Source: Bacteroidaceae bacterium
Lineage (GTDB): Bacteria > Bacteroidota > Bacteroidia > Bacteroidales > Bacteroidaceae
Reading direction: 5' to 3'
Length of the DNA stretch: 23,795 bases
Assembly: GCA_030843315.1 (NCBI GenBank)
Contig: JAUUPT010000061.1
Coordinates: 1-23,795 of the forward strand
The number at the start of each line of letters is the position of its first letter. Position 1 is the stretch's first letter. The position numbers and the translations under genes are program-made. Positions 16,480-23,795 of this stretch are shown piece by piece. Below the pieces are notes generated by a model. The model saw only the letters and a list, made by a program, of their open reading frames with translations. It was not told where the DNA came from and did not search any database.

Positions 16480-16673
16480 AACATACCGTCCTTTCAACCG
16501 AAACTCCCTTGCCTGTCACCCGGAAGTCTTATAGCTTCGATGCACAAGATGGCATCTTATGTTGCACAAGATGGCATCTTATGCTACACAAGATGCCATC
16601 TTGTGCATCAAAGGGAATAGTGTTTCAGATGAAAGGCAAGGGGATTCCGGTTTACAAGCAAGGGAGTTCCGGT
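16480..16673. repeat. Intergenic 22-bp periodic array, locus 2 (three units) with leader box and flanking inverted repeats
   Basis: AACATACCGTCC (16480-16491) is followed, 62 bases from its start, by three contiguous 22-base units at 16542, 16564 and 16586 (ending 16607). Unit skeleton: GCACAAGAT, then ATCTT. GATGCACAAGATGGCATCTT (16539-16558) is a perfect 20-base inverted match to 16590-16609, so the array can fold into a hairpin with the middle unit in the loop. Outside it, 16497-16518 (ACCGAAACTCCCTTGC...) is an imperfect inverted match, 18 of 22, to 16630-16651. The right-hand motif is repeated once more at 16657-16673. No coding potential. Confidence 0.75.
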
Positions 16674-16810
16674 CGGTAGACAAGTAGATGTGCCGTTTCA
16701 GCACCCTGATATCTGGTGAAGGCTTGAAACCCCAACTTTTCCCCTGCCTTCACCCGCTATCGCCCGTGGGCAGGCAACTACAGAAAGCGTTGAAGAGGTG
16801 AACCCATTTC
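16674..16810. other. Remaining spacer between LruC array and argS terminator
   Basis: No gene is supported. A short inverted pair, CCTGCC (16743-16748) and GGCAGG (16769-16774), is the only structure noticed. The short frames present lack recognisable starts or family resemblance. Confidence 0.4.
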
Positions 16811-16811
16811 A

Positions 16812-16865
16812 ATAAAAAAAGAGCGGAGTGCACCGGAGTTTATTACTCCCGGCGCACTCCGCTCT
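16812..16865 (-). terminator. Rho-independent terminator of argS
   Basis: On the minus strand, AGAGCGGAGTGC and adjoining GC-rich bases (16865-16845) pair with 16839-16820 around a 5-base AT loop. There is one G-U pair and one bulged G. A run of seven T (plus-strand A at 16814-16820) follows. It lies 21 bases after the argS stop. Confidence 0.9.
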
Positions 16866-16885
16866 GATAAATTATATGAAGATTC

Positions 16886-18703
16886 TTACATTCTGTCCGG
16901 CACCTCGATGCCCAGCAATCCCATTGCCAGACGCACTACCTTCGCTACTTCGGACGACAGCGTCAAGCGGAACACCTTCACTGCCTCGTTCTCTTCGCGC
17001 AAGATGCTGAAGTCGTGATAGAACTGGTTGTATTCTTTCACCAGGTCGTAGGCATAGTTGGCTATGATGGAGGGGCTGTAGTCTTCTCCGGCTTGCTTCA
17101 CTACGGCAGCAAAGTCGGCCACCTGCTGTATCAGACCTTCTTCTTTCTCGCTCAGTTCGATGCCTGCGGGGAGCTGCGCCGGTATGGCAATGCCTGCCTC
17201 CGCCGCCTTGCGGAGTACGGACTGGATGCGGGCATAGGTATACTGGATAAACGGACCTGTATTACCGTTGAAGTCGATGGACTCCTTGGGGTTGAACGTC
17301 ATGTTCTTGCGGGCATCCACCTTCAGGATGAAGTACTTCAAGGCACCCAAGCCTACGATACGGGCGATGTTGTCCGCCTCGGCTGCCGTCAGTCCGTCGA
17401 GCTTGCCAAGTTCGTTGGAGGTTTCGCGGGCAGTGGAAATCATTTCCGCCATCAGGTCGTCGGCATCTACCACCGTACCCTCGCGGCTCTTCATCTTGCC
17501 TTCGGGCAGTTCCACCATGCCGTAGGAGAAGTGCACCAGGCCCTTGCCCCATTCAAAGCCCAACTTGTCGAGCAGGATGGAAAGCACCTGGAAGTGATAG
17601 TTCTGCTCGTTGCCCACCACATAGATCATCTTGTCGATGGGATAGTCGGCAAAGCGCAGTTTTGCGGTACCGATGTCCTGGGTCATATAGACCGAAGTAC
17701 CGTCGGCACGGAGCAGCAGTTTGTGGTCCAGCCCTTCGCCGGTGAGGTCCGCCCATACGGAGCCGTCTTCTTTCTTATAGAAGAAGCCTTTCTCCAAACC
17801 TTCCATCACTTTCTCTTTTCCTTCGAGGTAGGTGTTGGACTCATAGTATATCTTATCGAACGTGACGCCCATCATGCGGTAGGTTTCGTCGAAACCGGCG
17901 TATACCCAGTCGTTCATCTGCTTCCACAAGGCGCGTACTTCGGGGTCGCCGGCCTCCCACTTCACCAGCATTTCGCGGGCTTCCTTCATCAGGGGAGATT
18001 CGGCCTCGGCTTTGGCCTTGGCTTCTTCCTCGGTCATGCCCTGGCTTTGGTACTTCGCCGCCAGTTCCTTTACTTCCGCTTTGTAGTGCTTGTCGAAGGC
18101 CACGTAGTAGTCGCCAATCAGGTGGTCGCCCTTCTTGCCGGACGATTCGGGTGTTTCACCGTTGCCATACTTCTGCCATGCCAGCATGGACTTGCAGATG
18201 TGTATGCCGCGGTCGTTCACGATGTTGGTCTTCACCACCCGGTTGCCGTTGGCTGCCATGATGTTGGCAAGCGCGCAGCCCAGCAGGTTGTTGCGCACAT
18301 GACCCAGGTGAAGCGGCTTGTTAGTGTTGGGCGAGGAGTATTCTATCATCACCAGCGGGGAGTTTTCGGTAGCCGTCACTACGCCGTATTGCTCGTCGGC
18401 ATGGATATCATTGAGCAGCTCCACCCAGGTGGCGGAGGCAATCGTCAGGTTAAGGAATCCCTTGATGACGTTGAAGGCTGCCACCGAAGGCTCATTTGCC
18501 TGCAAGTATTCGCCAATCTCCTGTGCCGTCTGCTCCGGCCCTTTCTTGGACATCCGCAGGAAGGGGAAGACAACCAGCGTGAGGTGTCCTTCAAATTCTT
18601 TCTTGGTTTTCTGTAACTGCACCTGTGCGGCAGGCACGTCCTGTCCGTACAACGCTTTCAGTCCGCCAATGACGGACGTTACCAGTTTCTGTTCTATATT
18701 CAT
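16886..18703 (-). CDS. argS: Arginyl-tRNA synthetase
   Basis: A class I synthetase that charges tRNA-Arg with arginine. The 605-residue protein has the N-terminal Add1-type domain. The HIGH-equivalent HLGH is at residues 132-135 (SSPNTNKPLHLGHVRNN), and the KMSKS-equivalent KMKSREG begins at K403. The DALR anticodon-binding domain reaches the C terminus (LLGIEVPDRM). The start at 18703 (MNIEQKLVTSVIGG) was chosen over an in-frame upstream start at 18772. The longer form would place the promoter boxes inside the coding region and adds residues with no family resemblance. A good promoter lies immediately upstream and a terminator downstream, so it appears monocistronic. Confidence 0.97.
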   Translation of the reverse strand: MNIEQKLVTSVIGGLKALYGQDVPAAQVQLQKTKKEFEGHLTLVVFPFLRMSKKGPEQTAQEIGEYLQANEPSVAAFNVIKGFLNLTIASATWVELLNDIHADEQYGVVTATENSPLVMIEYSSPNTNKPLHLGHVRNNLLGCALANIMAANGNRVVKTNIVNDRGIHICKSMLAWQKYGNGETPESSGKKGDHLIGDYYVAFDKHYKAEVKELAAKYQSQGMTEEEAKAKAEAESPLMKEAREMLVKWEAGDPEVRALWKQMNDWVYAGFDETYRMMGVTFDKIYYESNTYLEGKEKVMEGLEKGFFYKKEDGSVWADLTGEGLDHKLLLRADGTSVYMTQDIGTAKLRFADYPIDKMIYVVGNEQNYHFQVLSILLDKLGFEWGKGLVHFSYGMVELPEGKMKSREGTVVDADDLMAEMISTARETSNELGKLDGLTAAEADNIARIVGLGALKYFILKVDARKNMTFNPKESIDFNGNTGPFIQYTYARIQSVLRKAAEAGIAIPAQLPAGIELSEKEEGLIQQVADFAAVVKQAGEDYSPSIIANYAYDLVKEYNQFYHDFSILREENEAVKVFRLTLSSEVAKVVRLAMGLLGIEVPDRM

Positions 18704-18728
18704 GACTTCTAATGTATTTTCGCGGGCA

Positions 18729-18760
18729 CAAAGATAGCGCAAACGTAAATATGAATCAAA
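18729..18760 (-). promoter_or_regulatory. Promoter of argS
   Basis: The minus strand reads TTTG (plus 18757-18760), a 20-base spacer, and TATCTTTG (plus 18729-18736), matching both Bacteroides boxes. The argS ATG begins 25 bases further. The -33 box overlaps the T run of the hup terminator. Confidence 0.7.
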
Positions 18761-18787
18761 AAAAGGAGGCACTTTCTGTGTCTCCTT
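18757..18787 (-). terminator. Rho-independent terminator of the HU gene
   Basis: The stem pairs 18778-18787 with 18763-18772 (AAGGAGACAC-type arm, one mismatch) around a 5-base loop. On the minus strand it runs into a T tract (plus-strand A at 18758-18764). It lies about 25 bases after the HU stop. Confidence 0.8.
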
Positions 18788-18812
18788 CCTTTTAGCTTGA
18801 GTATACTTATGC

Positions 18813-19079
18813 TTATTCGGCTGTCAACTCTGCTCCCGGTTTAAACTTAACCACTTTCTTAGCCGAAATCTGAATCGGCTGTTTAGTAGAAGGATTGATA
18901 CCTGTACGTGCAGCTCTTTCTGCAACAGCAAATGTTCCGAAACCTACCAATGAAACCTTGTCACCAGCTTTCATTGCTTTACCTCCTGATGCAATAAATG
19001 CATCCAATGCCTTTTTAGAATCAGCTTTAGTCAAACCAGATTCAGCAGCCATAGCGTTAATAAGTTCTGCCTTATTCAT
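18813..19079 (-). CDS. hup: HU family nucleoid-associated DNA-binding protein
   Basis: This 88-residue protein has normal HU length and organisation. It has an N-terminal helical dimerisation region (MNKAELINAMAAESGLTKAD), the conserved turn VGFGTFAVAERAAR, and the beta-arm motif RTGINPSTKQP with the DNA-intercalating proline at P63. It should bend and compact DNA non-specifically. Bacteroides encode several HU/IHF-like proteins, and this one cannot be assigned to a particular subtype from the sequence. It is monocistronic, with a strong promoter at 19142-19172 and a terminator just before argS. Confidence 0.96.
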   Translation of the reverse strand: MNKAELINAMAAESGLTKADSKKALDAFIASGGKAMKAGDKVSLVGFGTFAVAERAARTGINPSTKQPIQISAKKVVKFKPGAELTAE

Positions 19080-19141
19080 AATGCTTTAATTAATTAATAT
19101 GTTACACAAAAGATATATTAGTTTCCTTTCACAAACCTCCA

Positions 19142-19172
19142 CAAAAATAGAGCAATATTTCTGAATATCAAA
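19142..19172 (-). promoter_or_regulatory. Promoter of the HU gene
   Basis: Minus strand: TTTG (plus 19169-19172), a 19-base spacer, TATTTTTG (plus 19142-19149). Both boxes fit the Bacteroides consensus. The resulting leader is roughly 60 bases and AT-rich, typical of a highly expressed Bacteroides gene. Confidence 0.65.
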
Positions 19173-19255
19173 TAAAAACATTAAAAAAAGATTGGAAATC
19201 AGTGAAAAAAGAAGATTAGAACTGGCATTTTCTGTTATGGAACAGAATTTATTCG

Positions 19256-19263
19256 TACTTTTG
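19256..19263 (+). promoter_or_regulatory. Possible second, distal -7 box upstream of the rhomboid operon
   Basis: TACTTTTG matches TAnnTTTG, but no good -33 box is present. If active it would give a leader of about 100 bases and run through the proximal promoter. Confidence 0.3.
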
Positions 19264-19309
19264 CCGGGAAAGGCAAGATAAAGTACGTTTCCAGTGCGAC
19301 TTAAACAAG

Positions 19310-19341
19310 TTTGCATATGCTCTCGATTTGCACTATCTTTG
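19310..19341 (+). promoter_or_regulatory. Promoter of the rhomboid operon
   Basis: TTTG at 19310-19313, a 20-base spacer and TATCTTTG at 19334-19341 form a full Bacteroides promoter. It points away from the HU promoter, in a 290-base divergent spacer with no gene. Confidence 0.68.
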
Positions 19342-19368
19342 CCGCAAATTGTAATGAAGAAACAGATT

Positions 19369-20052
19369 ATGAATACTATACCTACTGTCACAAAGAATCT
19401 TTTAATCATCAATGTGTTGATGTTTTTGGGCACCATCGTGGCCCAGAGCTACGGCATAGACCTAGATAAATATTTAGGTTTACATTTCTTCCTTGCCGGC
19501 GACTTTAATGCGGCGCAACTCATTACCTATATGTTCATGCATGCCGGGTTTGCACACATATTCTTTAATATGTTTGCCGTATGGATGTTCGGGCGCATTC
19601 TGGAACAGGTTTGGGGGCCGAGACGGTTTCTTTTCTACTATCTGGCATGCGGCATAGGTGCCGGGCTTGTTCAGGAAGTGGTGCAGTACATACATTATGA
19701 AACGGTACTTTCGGCTTATGACAGCGTAAATACCGGGCTCGCCATCATCCCGATGGAAGAATATCTCAATATGATGACCACGGTGGGCGCCTCGGGTGCG
19801 GTGTATGCCATCCTGCTGGCATTCGGCATGCTGTTCCCCAACCAGCAGATGTTCATCTTCCCGCTGCCGTTCCCCATCAAGGCTAAGTATTTTGTGATCG
19901 GGTATGCGTTGATAGAATTGTATGCCGGGTTTGCGAACAGTGCAGGCGACAATGTGGCGCACTTTGCACACTTGGGCGGCATGATATTCGGCTTTATCCT
20001 GATTATGTACTGGAGAAAAAAGAACAAAGGAAATGGCTACTATTATAACTGA
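19369..20052 (+). CDS. Rhomboid family intramembrane serine protease (first of two)
   Basis: A polytopic membrane protein of 227 residues with the rhomboid core. It has an HAGFAHIFFNMFAVW segment (HxxxN oxyanion helix), catalytic serine S142 in GASGAVYA, and catalytic histidine H201 in AHFAHLGGMIFGF. It would cleave membrane-protein substrates within the bilayer. The start at 19369 (MNTIPTVTKNLLIINV) was chosen because the next ATG upstream, 19354, lies only 12 bases after the -7 box and would leave almost no leader. The following rhomboid gene begins 20 bases before this stop, so the two are translated together. Confidence 0.92.
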   Translation: MNTIPTVTKNLLIINVLMFLGTIVAQSYGIDLDKYLGLHFFLAGDFNAAQLITYMFMHAGFAHIFFNMFAVWMFGRILEQVWGPRRFLFYYLACGIGAGLVQEVVQYIHYETVLSAYDSVNTGLAIIPMEEYLNMMTTVGASGAVYAILLAFGMLFPNQQMFIFPLPFPIKAKYFVIGYALIELYAGFANSAGDNVAHFAHLGGMIFGFILIMYWRKKNKGNGYYYN

Positions 20053-20923
20053 CCTGAAAGATAAATTCCGCAAAGGGAATATATACATCCAACTGATTTA
20101 CATCAATGTGGCGGTATTCGTCCTCACCACGTTGACGGAAGTCATGCTCCAACTTTTCAACCGGAGCCTGGGGGATATATTCGAATGGCTGGAACTGCCC
20201 GCCTCTTTTTCGCGCTTCATCCTGCAACCGTGGTCGCTGCTGACGTATATGTTCATGCACGCAGGACTGATGCATATACTATTTAATATGTTGTGGCTCT
20301 ATTGGTTCGGAGCGTTGTTCCTGAACTTCTTCTCGGCCAAGCATCTGCGGGGAGTGTACGTATTGGGAGGCATTTGCGGCGGTGTGCTCTACATGGCAGC
20401 CTATCATATCTTCCCGTACTTCCGCCCCATGATAGACTATTCCTTCATGCTGGGTGCTTCGGCGTCGGTACTCGCCATCGTAGCCGCCACGGCCTATCGG
20501 GAGCCTAACTATCCGATACGCCTCTTCCTTCTTGGCACCCTGCGCCTGAAGTACCTGGCACTGATTGTTATCGGTACGGATCTGCTGTTCATCACTTCCA
20601 GCAATGCCGGCGGACACATCGCCCACTTGGGAGGTGCTTTGGCAGGCTTGTGGTTTGCTGCCGGACTCAGCAAGGGAAGGGATGTCACTGTCTGGATTAA
20701 CAAACCGCTCGATGCACTGATCTCCTTATTCAGCTTCAAACCCCGAAAACCGAAGATGAAGGTGCATTATGGCGAAAGCAGACAGAAAGATTATGATTAC
20801 AATGCCCGGAAGAAAGCTCAATCCGAGGAAATAGACCGTATCCTCGACAAGTTAAAGAAATCCGGATACGAAAGTCTGACCACGGAGGAGAAGAAAAGCT
20901 TGTTCGATGCGAGCAGACGTTAA
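20033..20923 (+). CDS. Rhomboid family intramembrane protease with C-terminal helical extension (second of two)
   Basis: The 296-residue protein has a six-helix rhomboid core: HAGLMHILFNMLWLYW, catalytic S143 in GASASVLA, and H198 in HIAHLGGALAG. The glycine of the usual GxSG is alanine (GASA), a variant seen in active rhomboids. After the last helix a cytoplasmic tail of about 75 residues is basic. It ends in a small helical segment (EEIDRILDKLKKSGYESL), recurrent in Bacteroidota rhomboids, that may bind substrates or regulate. It overlaps the first rhomboid by 20 bases. The pair may divide substrates or form a heteromer, which is inference. Confidence 0.92.
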   Translation: MATIITDLKDKFRKGNIYIQLIYINVAVFVLTTLTEVMLQLFNRSLGDIFEWLELPASFSRFILQPWSLLTYMFMHAGLMHILFNMLWLYWFGALFLNFFSAKHLRGVYVLGGICGGVLYMAAYHIFPYFRPMIDYSFMLGASASVLAIVAATAYREPNYPIRLFLLGTLRLKYLALIVIGTDLLFITSSNAGGHIAHLGGALAGLWFAAGLSKGRDVTVWINKPLDALISLFSFKPRKPKMKVHYGESRQKDYDYNARKKAQSEEIDRILDKLKKSGYESLTTEEKKSLFDASRR

Positions 20924-20950
20924 TCAATTATCAACTATCAATTATCAACT
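20923..20950 (+). repeat. Heptamer/14-bp tandem repeat between rhomboid and EEP genes
   Basis: ATCAATTATCAACT occurs twice in perfect tandem. Each copy is itself two 7-base units (ATCAATT, ATCAACT). It begins at the last base of the rhomboid TAA stop and ends 6 bases before the next gene's GTG start. Confidence 0.85.
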
Positions 20951-20956
20951 ATATAA

Positions 20957-22057
20957 GTGAAGCACCTCGGTAAATTTGTCGCCCTACTGATTCTGGCGGT
21001 CAATGCCTTGTTCACGGGCTTGCTACTTTTCACCGCCTATAGTCCGCACATCCAGCCGGCTACGCATCCGGTGCAATCGTGTCTGGGACTGGCATTTCCC
21101 ATTTTCCTGGTGATAAACGGATGTTTCCTTATCTTCTGGCTGATGATTCAGCGCTATAAATCGGCGTTACTGCCTTTAGTGGGTTTCCTGCTATGCTACT
21201 CGCAGATACATACTTATCTGCCTATCAATTTCCATACGGACAATCTGTCCGAGAACAGTTTCAAGCTACTTTCCTATAATATTATGGGATTTGACGGCAC
21301 CGTCAAGAAGGATGGCAAGAACCCGATACTGACTTATCTGAAAGAAAGCAATGCCGACATCCTTTGTCTGCAAGAGTATGCCACGTCGGAATACTCCAAC
21401 TTCCTCTCCCAAAAAGATGTGGACCGGGAATTGAAGGCATATCCTTATCATCGCATCAATGCCGTGGGCAAGAGCAAGAGCCAGACGAACAAGATAGCCT
21501 GCTACTCCAAGTTCCCCATCCTCTCGGCACGTGTGCTCGACTATCCCAGTGAGTACAACGGTTCTGTGGTATACGAGTTGAAAATAGGAGAAGATACCGT
21601 TACAGTCATCAACAACCATCTGGAATCGAACAAACTGACCAAAGCCGACAAGGTGGTATACGAAGATATGCTGAAGTCTCCCGAGAAAGAGAAAGTAAAG
21701 AGCGGCCTGCGCCTGCTTGTGCGTAAATTGGCAGAGGCTTCTGCCATCCGCGCTCCGCAAGCCGATGTCATTGCACACGAAATAGCCGTTTCGCCACACT
21801 CCCACATCATAGTATGCGGCGACTTCAACGACACGCCCATCTCCTACACACACCACACCATTGCGCAAGACCTGGACGATGCTTTCACCAAGTCGGGGCG
21901 GGGACTGGGTGTTTCCTACAATCAGAACAAATTCTATTTCCGGATAGACAATATACTGACAAGCAAGAATCTGAAGGCTTACAACTGTACCGTAGACCGC
22001 TCCATCAAAGATTCGGACCACTATCCGATATGGTGTTTCGTTGCCAAGAAAGAATGA
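20957..22057 (+). CDS. Membrane-anchored endonuclease/exonuclease/phosphatase (EEP) family protein
   Basis: The 366-residue protein has three N-terminal membrane helices (about residues 5-90), then a complete EEP/DNase I-like domain. Catalytic-site residues are visible: N108 (SYNIMG), E140 (LCLQEYA), H221 (NNHLES), D289 and N291 (GDFNDTP), and the D354-H355 pair (SDHYP). The fold cleaves phosphodiesters or phosphomonoesters in nucleic acids, inositol phosphates or lipids. Which applies here is unknown, although membrane anchoring makes a lipid or extracytoplasmic substrate plausible. The start is GTG at 20957; no in-frame ATG lies between the upstream stop and it. It is co-directional with the rhomboids upstream. 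Confidence 0.88.
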   Translation: MKHLGKFVALLILAVNALFTGLLLFTAYSPHIQPATHPVQSCLGLAFPIFLVINGCFLIFWLMIQRYKSALLPLVGFLLCYSQIHTYLPINFHTDNLSENSFKLLSYNIMGFDGTVKKDGKNPILTYLKESNADILCLQEYATSEYSNFLSQKDVDRELKAYPYHRINAVGKSKSQTNKIACYSKFPILSARVLDYPSEYNGSVVYELKIGEDTVTVINNHLESNKLTKADKVVYEDMLKSPEKEKVKSGLRLLVRKLAEASAIRAPQADVIAHEIAVSPHSHIIVCGDFNDTPISYTHHTIAQDLDDAFTKSGRGLGVSYNQNKFYFRIDNILTSKNLKAYNCTVDRSIKDSDHYPIWCFVAKKE

Positions 22058-22086
22058 AGTAATTAATATCTAATACATTAAAACAT

Positions 22087-23795
22087 ATGTTCAAGAAAAG
22101 TATCCTAATTTTAGCAGCAAGTTGTATGATGTACTCCTGTGCCACACAGACGGAAAGCAATCCGTTCTTTACCGAGTTCCAAACCCCTAACGGCGTGCCT
22201 CCGTTCGACCAAATCAAACTGGAGCACTATGAGCCTGCATACCAGAAAGGTATAGAGGAACAGAATGCCAATATCCAGGCTATTATTGACAATACGGAAG
22301 CTCCCAACTTCGAGAATGTAGTCGTTGCCTTTGACAACAGCTCGCCCATGCTGAACCGTGTAGGCGGTGTATTCAACAACCTGACGGAAGCCGAAACAAC
22401 CGACGAGTTGACCGCTCTTTCTATGAAACTCGCTCCGGTATTGTCCGAACACGAAGATAATATCTCGCTCAATAAAGAGCTGTTCAAGAAAATAGATGCC
22501 GTCTATCAACAGAAGGATGCATTGGGGCTGACATCTGAACAACAACGCCTGTTGGACAAAACATATAAAGACTTTGTTCGTTCCGGTGCCAACCTTCCTG
22601 CCGACAAGCAAGCCCGCCTGCGCGAGATCAACAAGCAACTTTCCACGCTTGGCATCACGTTCAGTAACAACGTCTTGAACGAGAACAACGCATTCCAACT
22701 CTTCGTAGACAAGGAAGAAGACCTTGCCGGCTTGCCCGAATGGTTCTGCCAAAGCGCTGCCGAAGAGGCAAAAGCTGCCGGACAGGAAGGGAAATGGCTG
22801 TTTACCCTGCACAACGCCAGCCGCCTGCCTTTCCTGCAATACTCCGCCAACCGCCCGCTGCGCGAGAAAATGTACAAGGCCTACATCAACCGTGGCAATA
22901 ATAATGATAAGAACGACAATAAGAAGATTATCAGCGATATCGTAAGCCTGCGACTTGAAAAGGCAAAATTGCTGGGCTTCGACTGCTATTCCAACTTTGT
23001 ACTGGACAACACGATGGCAAAGAATTCCGCCACCGTAATGGATTTCCTGAATAACCTTTGGGGGTATGCACTGCCCAAAGCAAAAGCCGAAGCTGCCGAC
23101 CTGCAGAAGTTGATGGACAAAGAAGGTAAAGGCGAAAAATTGGAAGCATGGGACTGGTGGTACTACACCGAAAAACTGCGCAAAGAGAAATACAATCTCG
23201 AAGAAGCCGAAATCAAGCCTTACTTCAAGCTTGAAAACGTACGCGAAGGAGCCTTCGCCGTAGCCAACAAACTTTACGGCATCACGCTGACAAAACTCGA
23301 AGGTATCCCCGTTTACCATCCCGATGTCGAAGTATTCGAGGTGAAAGCTGCCGATGGCTCGCAACTGGGTATCTTCTATGTGGACTACTTCCCCCGTCCC
23401 GGAAAGAGCGGTGGCGCCTGGATGAGTAATTACCGCGAACAACAAGGTAGCGTGCGCCCGCTGGTATGCAATGTATGCAGCTTCACCAAGCCTGTTGGCG
23501 ACACTCCTTCCCTGCTCACCATTGACGAAGTAGAAACTCTGTTCCACGAATTCGGTCATGGTCTGCACGGACTGTTGACCCAATGCCAGTACAAAGGCAC
23601 ATCGGGCACCAATGTCGTACGCGACTTTGTGGAACTTCCCTCTCAGATTAACGAGCATTGGGCTACCGAACCCGAAGTGCTGAAAATGTATGCCAAGCAC
23701 TACCAGACCGGCGAAGTAATCCCCGACAGCCTCATCGAAAAGATATTGAACCAGAAAACCTTCAACCAGGGTTTCATGACTACCGAGCTATTGGC
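22087..23795 (+). CDS. dcp: M3 family metallopeptidase lipoprotein (Dcp-like), truncated by the window end
   Basis: Starts at ATG 22087 (MFKKSILILAASCMMYSC). The signal peptide has a lipoprotein-type end, with the lipidated cysteine at C13 or C18. About 569 codons are present before the window ends. The zinc site is HEFGH with H487, E488 and H491. The third ligand E516 lies 25 residues later in FVELPSQINEHW, the spacing expected for M3 peptidases. Dcp enzymes release dipeptides from peptide C termini; here the enzyme would be anchored in the envelope, probably facing the periplasm. It lies 29 bases after the EEP gene, without a terminator between. The 3' part, including the tail of the catalytic domain, is missing. 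Confidence 0.93.
   Translation, partial: MFKKSILILAASCMMYSCATQTESNPFFTEFQTPNGVPPFDQIKLEHYEPAYQKGIEEQNANIQAIIDNTEAPNFENVVVAFDNSSPMLNRVGGVFNNLTEAETTDELTALSMKLAPVLSEHEDNISLNKELFKKIDAVYQQKDALGLTSEQQRLLDKTYKDFVRSGANLPADKQARLREINKQLSTLGITFSNNVLNENNAFQLFVDKEEDLAGLPEWFCQSAAEEAKAAGQEGKWLFTLHNASRLPFLQYSANRPLREKMYKAYINRGNNNDKNDNKKIISDIVSLRLEKAKLLGFDCYSNFVLDNTMAKNSATVMDFLNNLWGYALPKAKAEAADLQKLMDKEGKGEKLEAWDWWYYTEKLRKEKYNLEEAEIKPYFKLENVREGAFAVANKLYGITLTKLEGIPVYHPDVEVFEVKAADGSQLGIFYVDYFPRPGKSGGAWMSNYREQQGSVRPLVCNVCSFTKPVGDTPSLLTIDEVETLFHEFGHGLHGLLTQCQYKGTSGTNVVRDFVELPSQINEHWATEPEVLKMYAKHYQTGEVIPDSLIEKILNQKTFNQGFMTTELL

Noticed and set aside
17015..18616. A 533-codon open frame on the plus strand
   Set aside because: It is antisense to argS, which has full catalytic motifs, a promoter and a terminator. 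The antisense translation is His/Val/Gly-rich and resembles nothing.
23535..23560. Frameshift or decay in the peptidase gene
   Set aside because: The frame is continuous from 22087 to the window end, with the active site intact. The missing 3' end is due only to the window boundary.
22111..23700. A 529-codon open frame on the minus strand
   Set aside because: It lies opposite the M3 peptidase, which has a complete HEFGH...E zinc site in the plus-strand frame.

Overview
This window is chromosomal DNA from a member of the Bacteroidales, most likely Bacteroides. Three things suggest this. Upstream regions repeatedly carry the Bacteroides-type -7 box TAnnTTTG, several with a TTTG -33 box 19-20 bases away. 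Recognisable Shine-Dalgarno sequences are scarce. The gene content (paired LruC-domain lipoproteins, twin rhomboids, a TPR protein beside an outer-membrane barrel, a lipoprotein M3 peptidase) fits the group. The species cannot be fixed from the sequence.

Layout. Positions 1-82 hold the 3' part of tRNA-Asn(GTT) and its terminator. A minus-strand operon (2244 to 187) encodes a DEDDh exonuclease, an inositol-monophosphatase-family enzyme and a ComF-type phosphoribosyltransferase. A 700-base divergent spacer follows, containing a 22-bp periodic repeat array. Then come plus-strand genes: an acyltransferase-3 membrane protein coupled by a TAATG overlap to a zinc-ribbon Nudix hydrolase (2947-4559), a 1011-residue exported TPR protein with a 552-residue outer-membrane barrel protein (4617-9346), and topA with a histone-H1-like tail (9493-11994). 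Next are two tandem paralogous LruC/DUF4842 lipoproteins, each with its own promoter and terminator (12226-16315). A convergent spacer (16374-16819) holds a second 22-bp array. argS and an HU gene lie on the minus strand (16886-19079). Divergent from HU are two overlapping rhomboid genes, a membrane-anchored endonuclease/exonuclease/phosphatase protein and the start of an M3 peptidase lipoprotein, which runs off the window at 23795.

Most genes are ordinary housekeeping or envelope genes. No defence island, prophage, IS element or CRISPR array was seen. The least explained material is intergenic. Two distant spacers (2566-2715 and 16480-16673) share a 12-base box, AACATACCGTCC, placed exactly 62 bases before an array of 22-base units. 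The units have different sequences at the two sites but keep a common skeleton. Separately, two within-operon junctions (7648-7682 and 20923-20950) are filled with 7-bp tandem repeats. The LruC pair, coupled with likely surface lipoprotein signals, is the most interesting coding feature.
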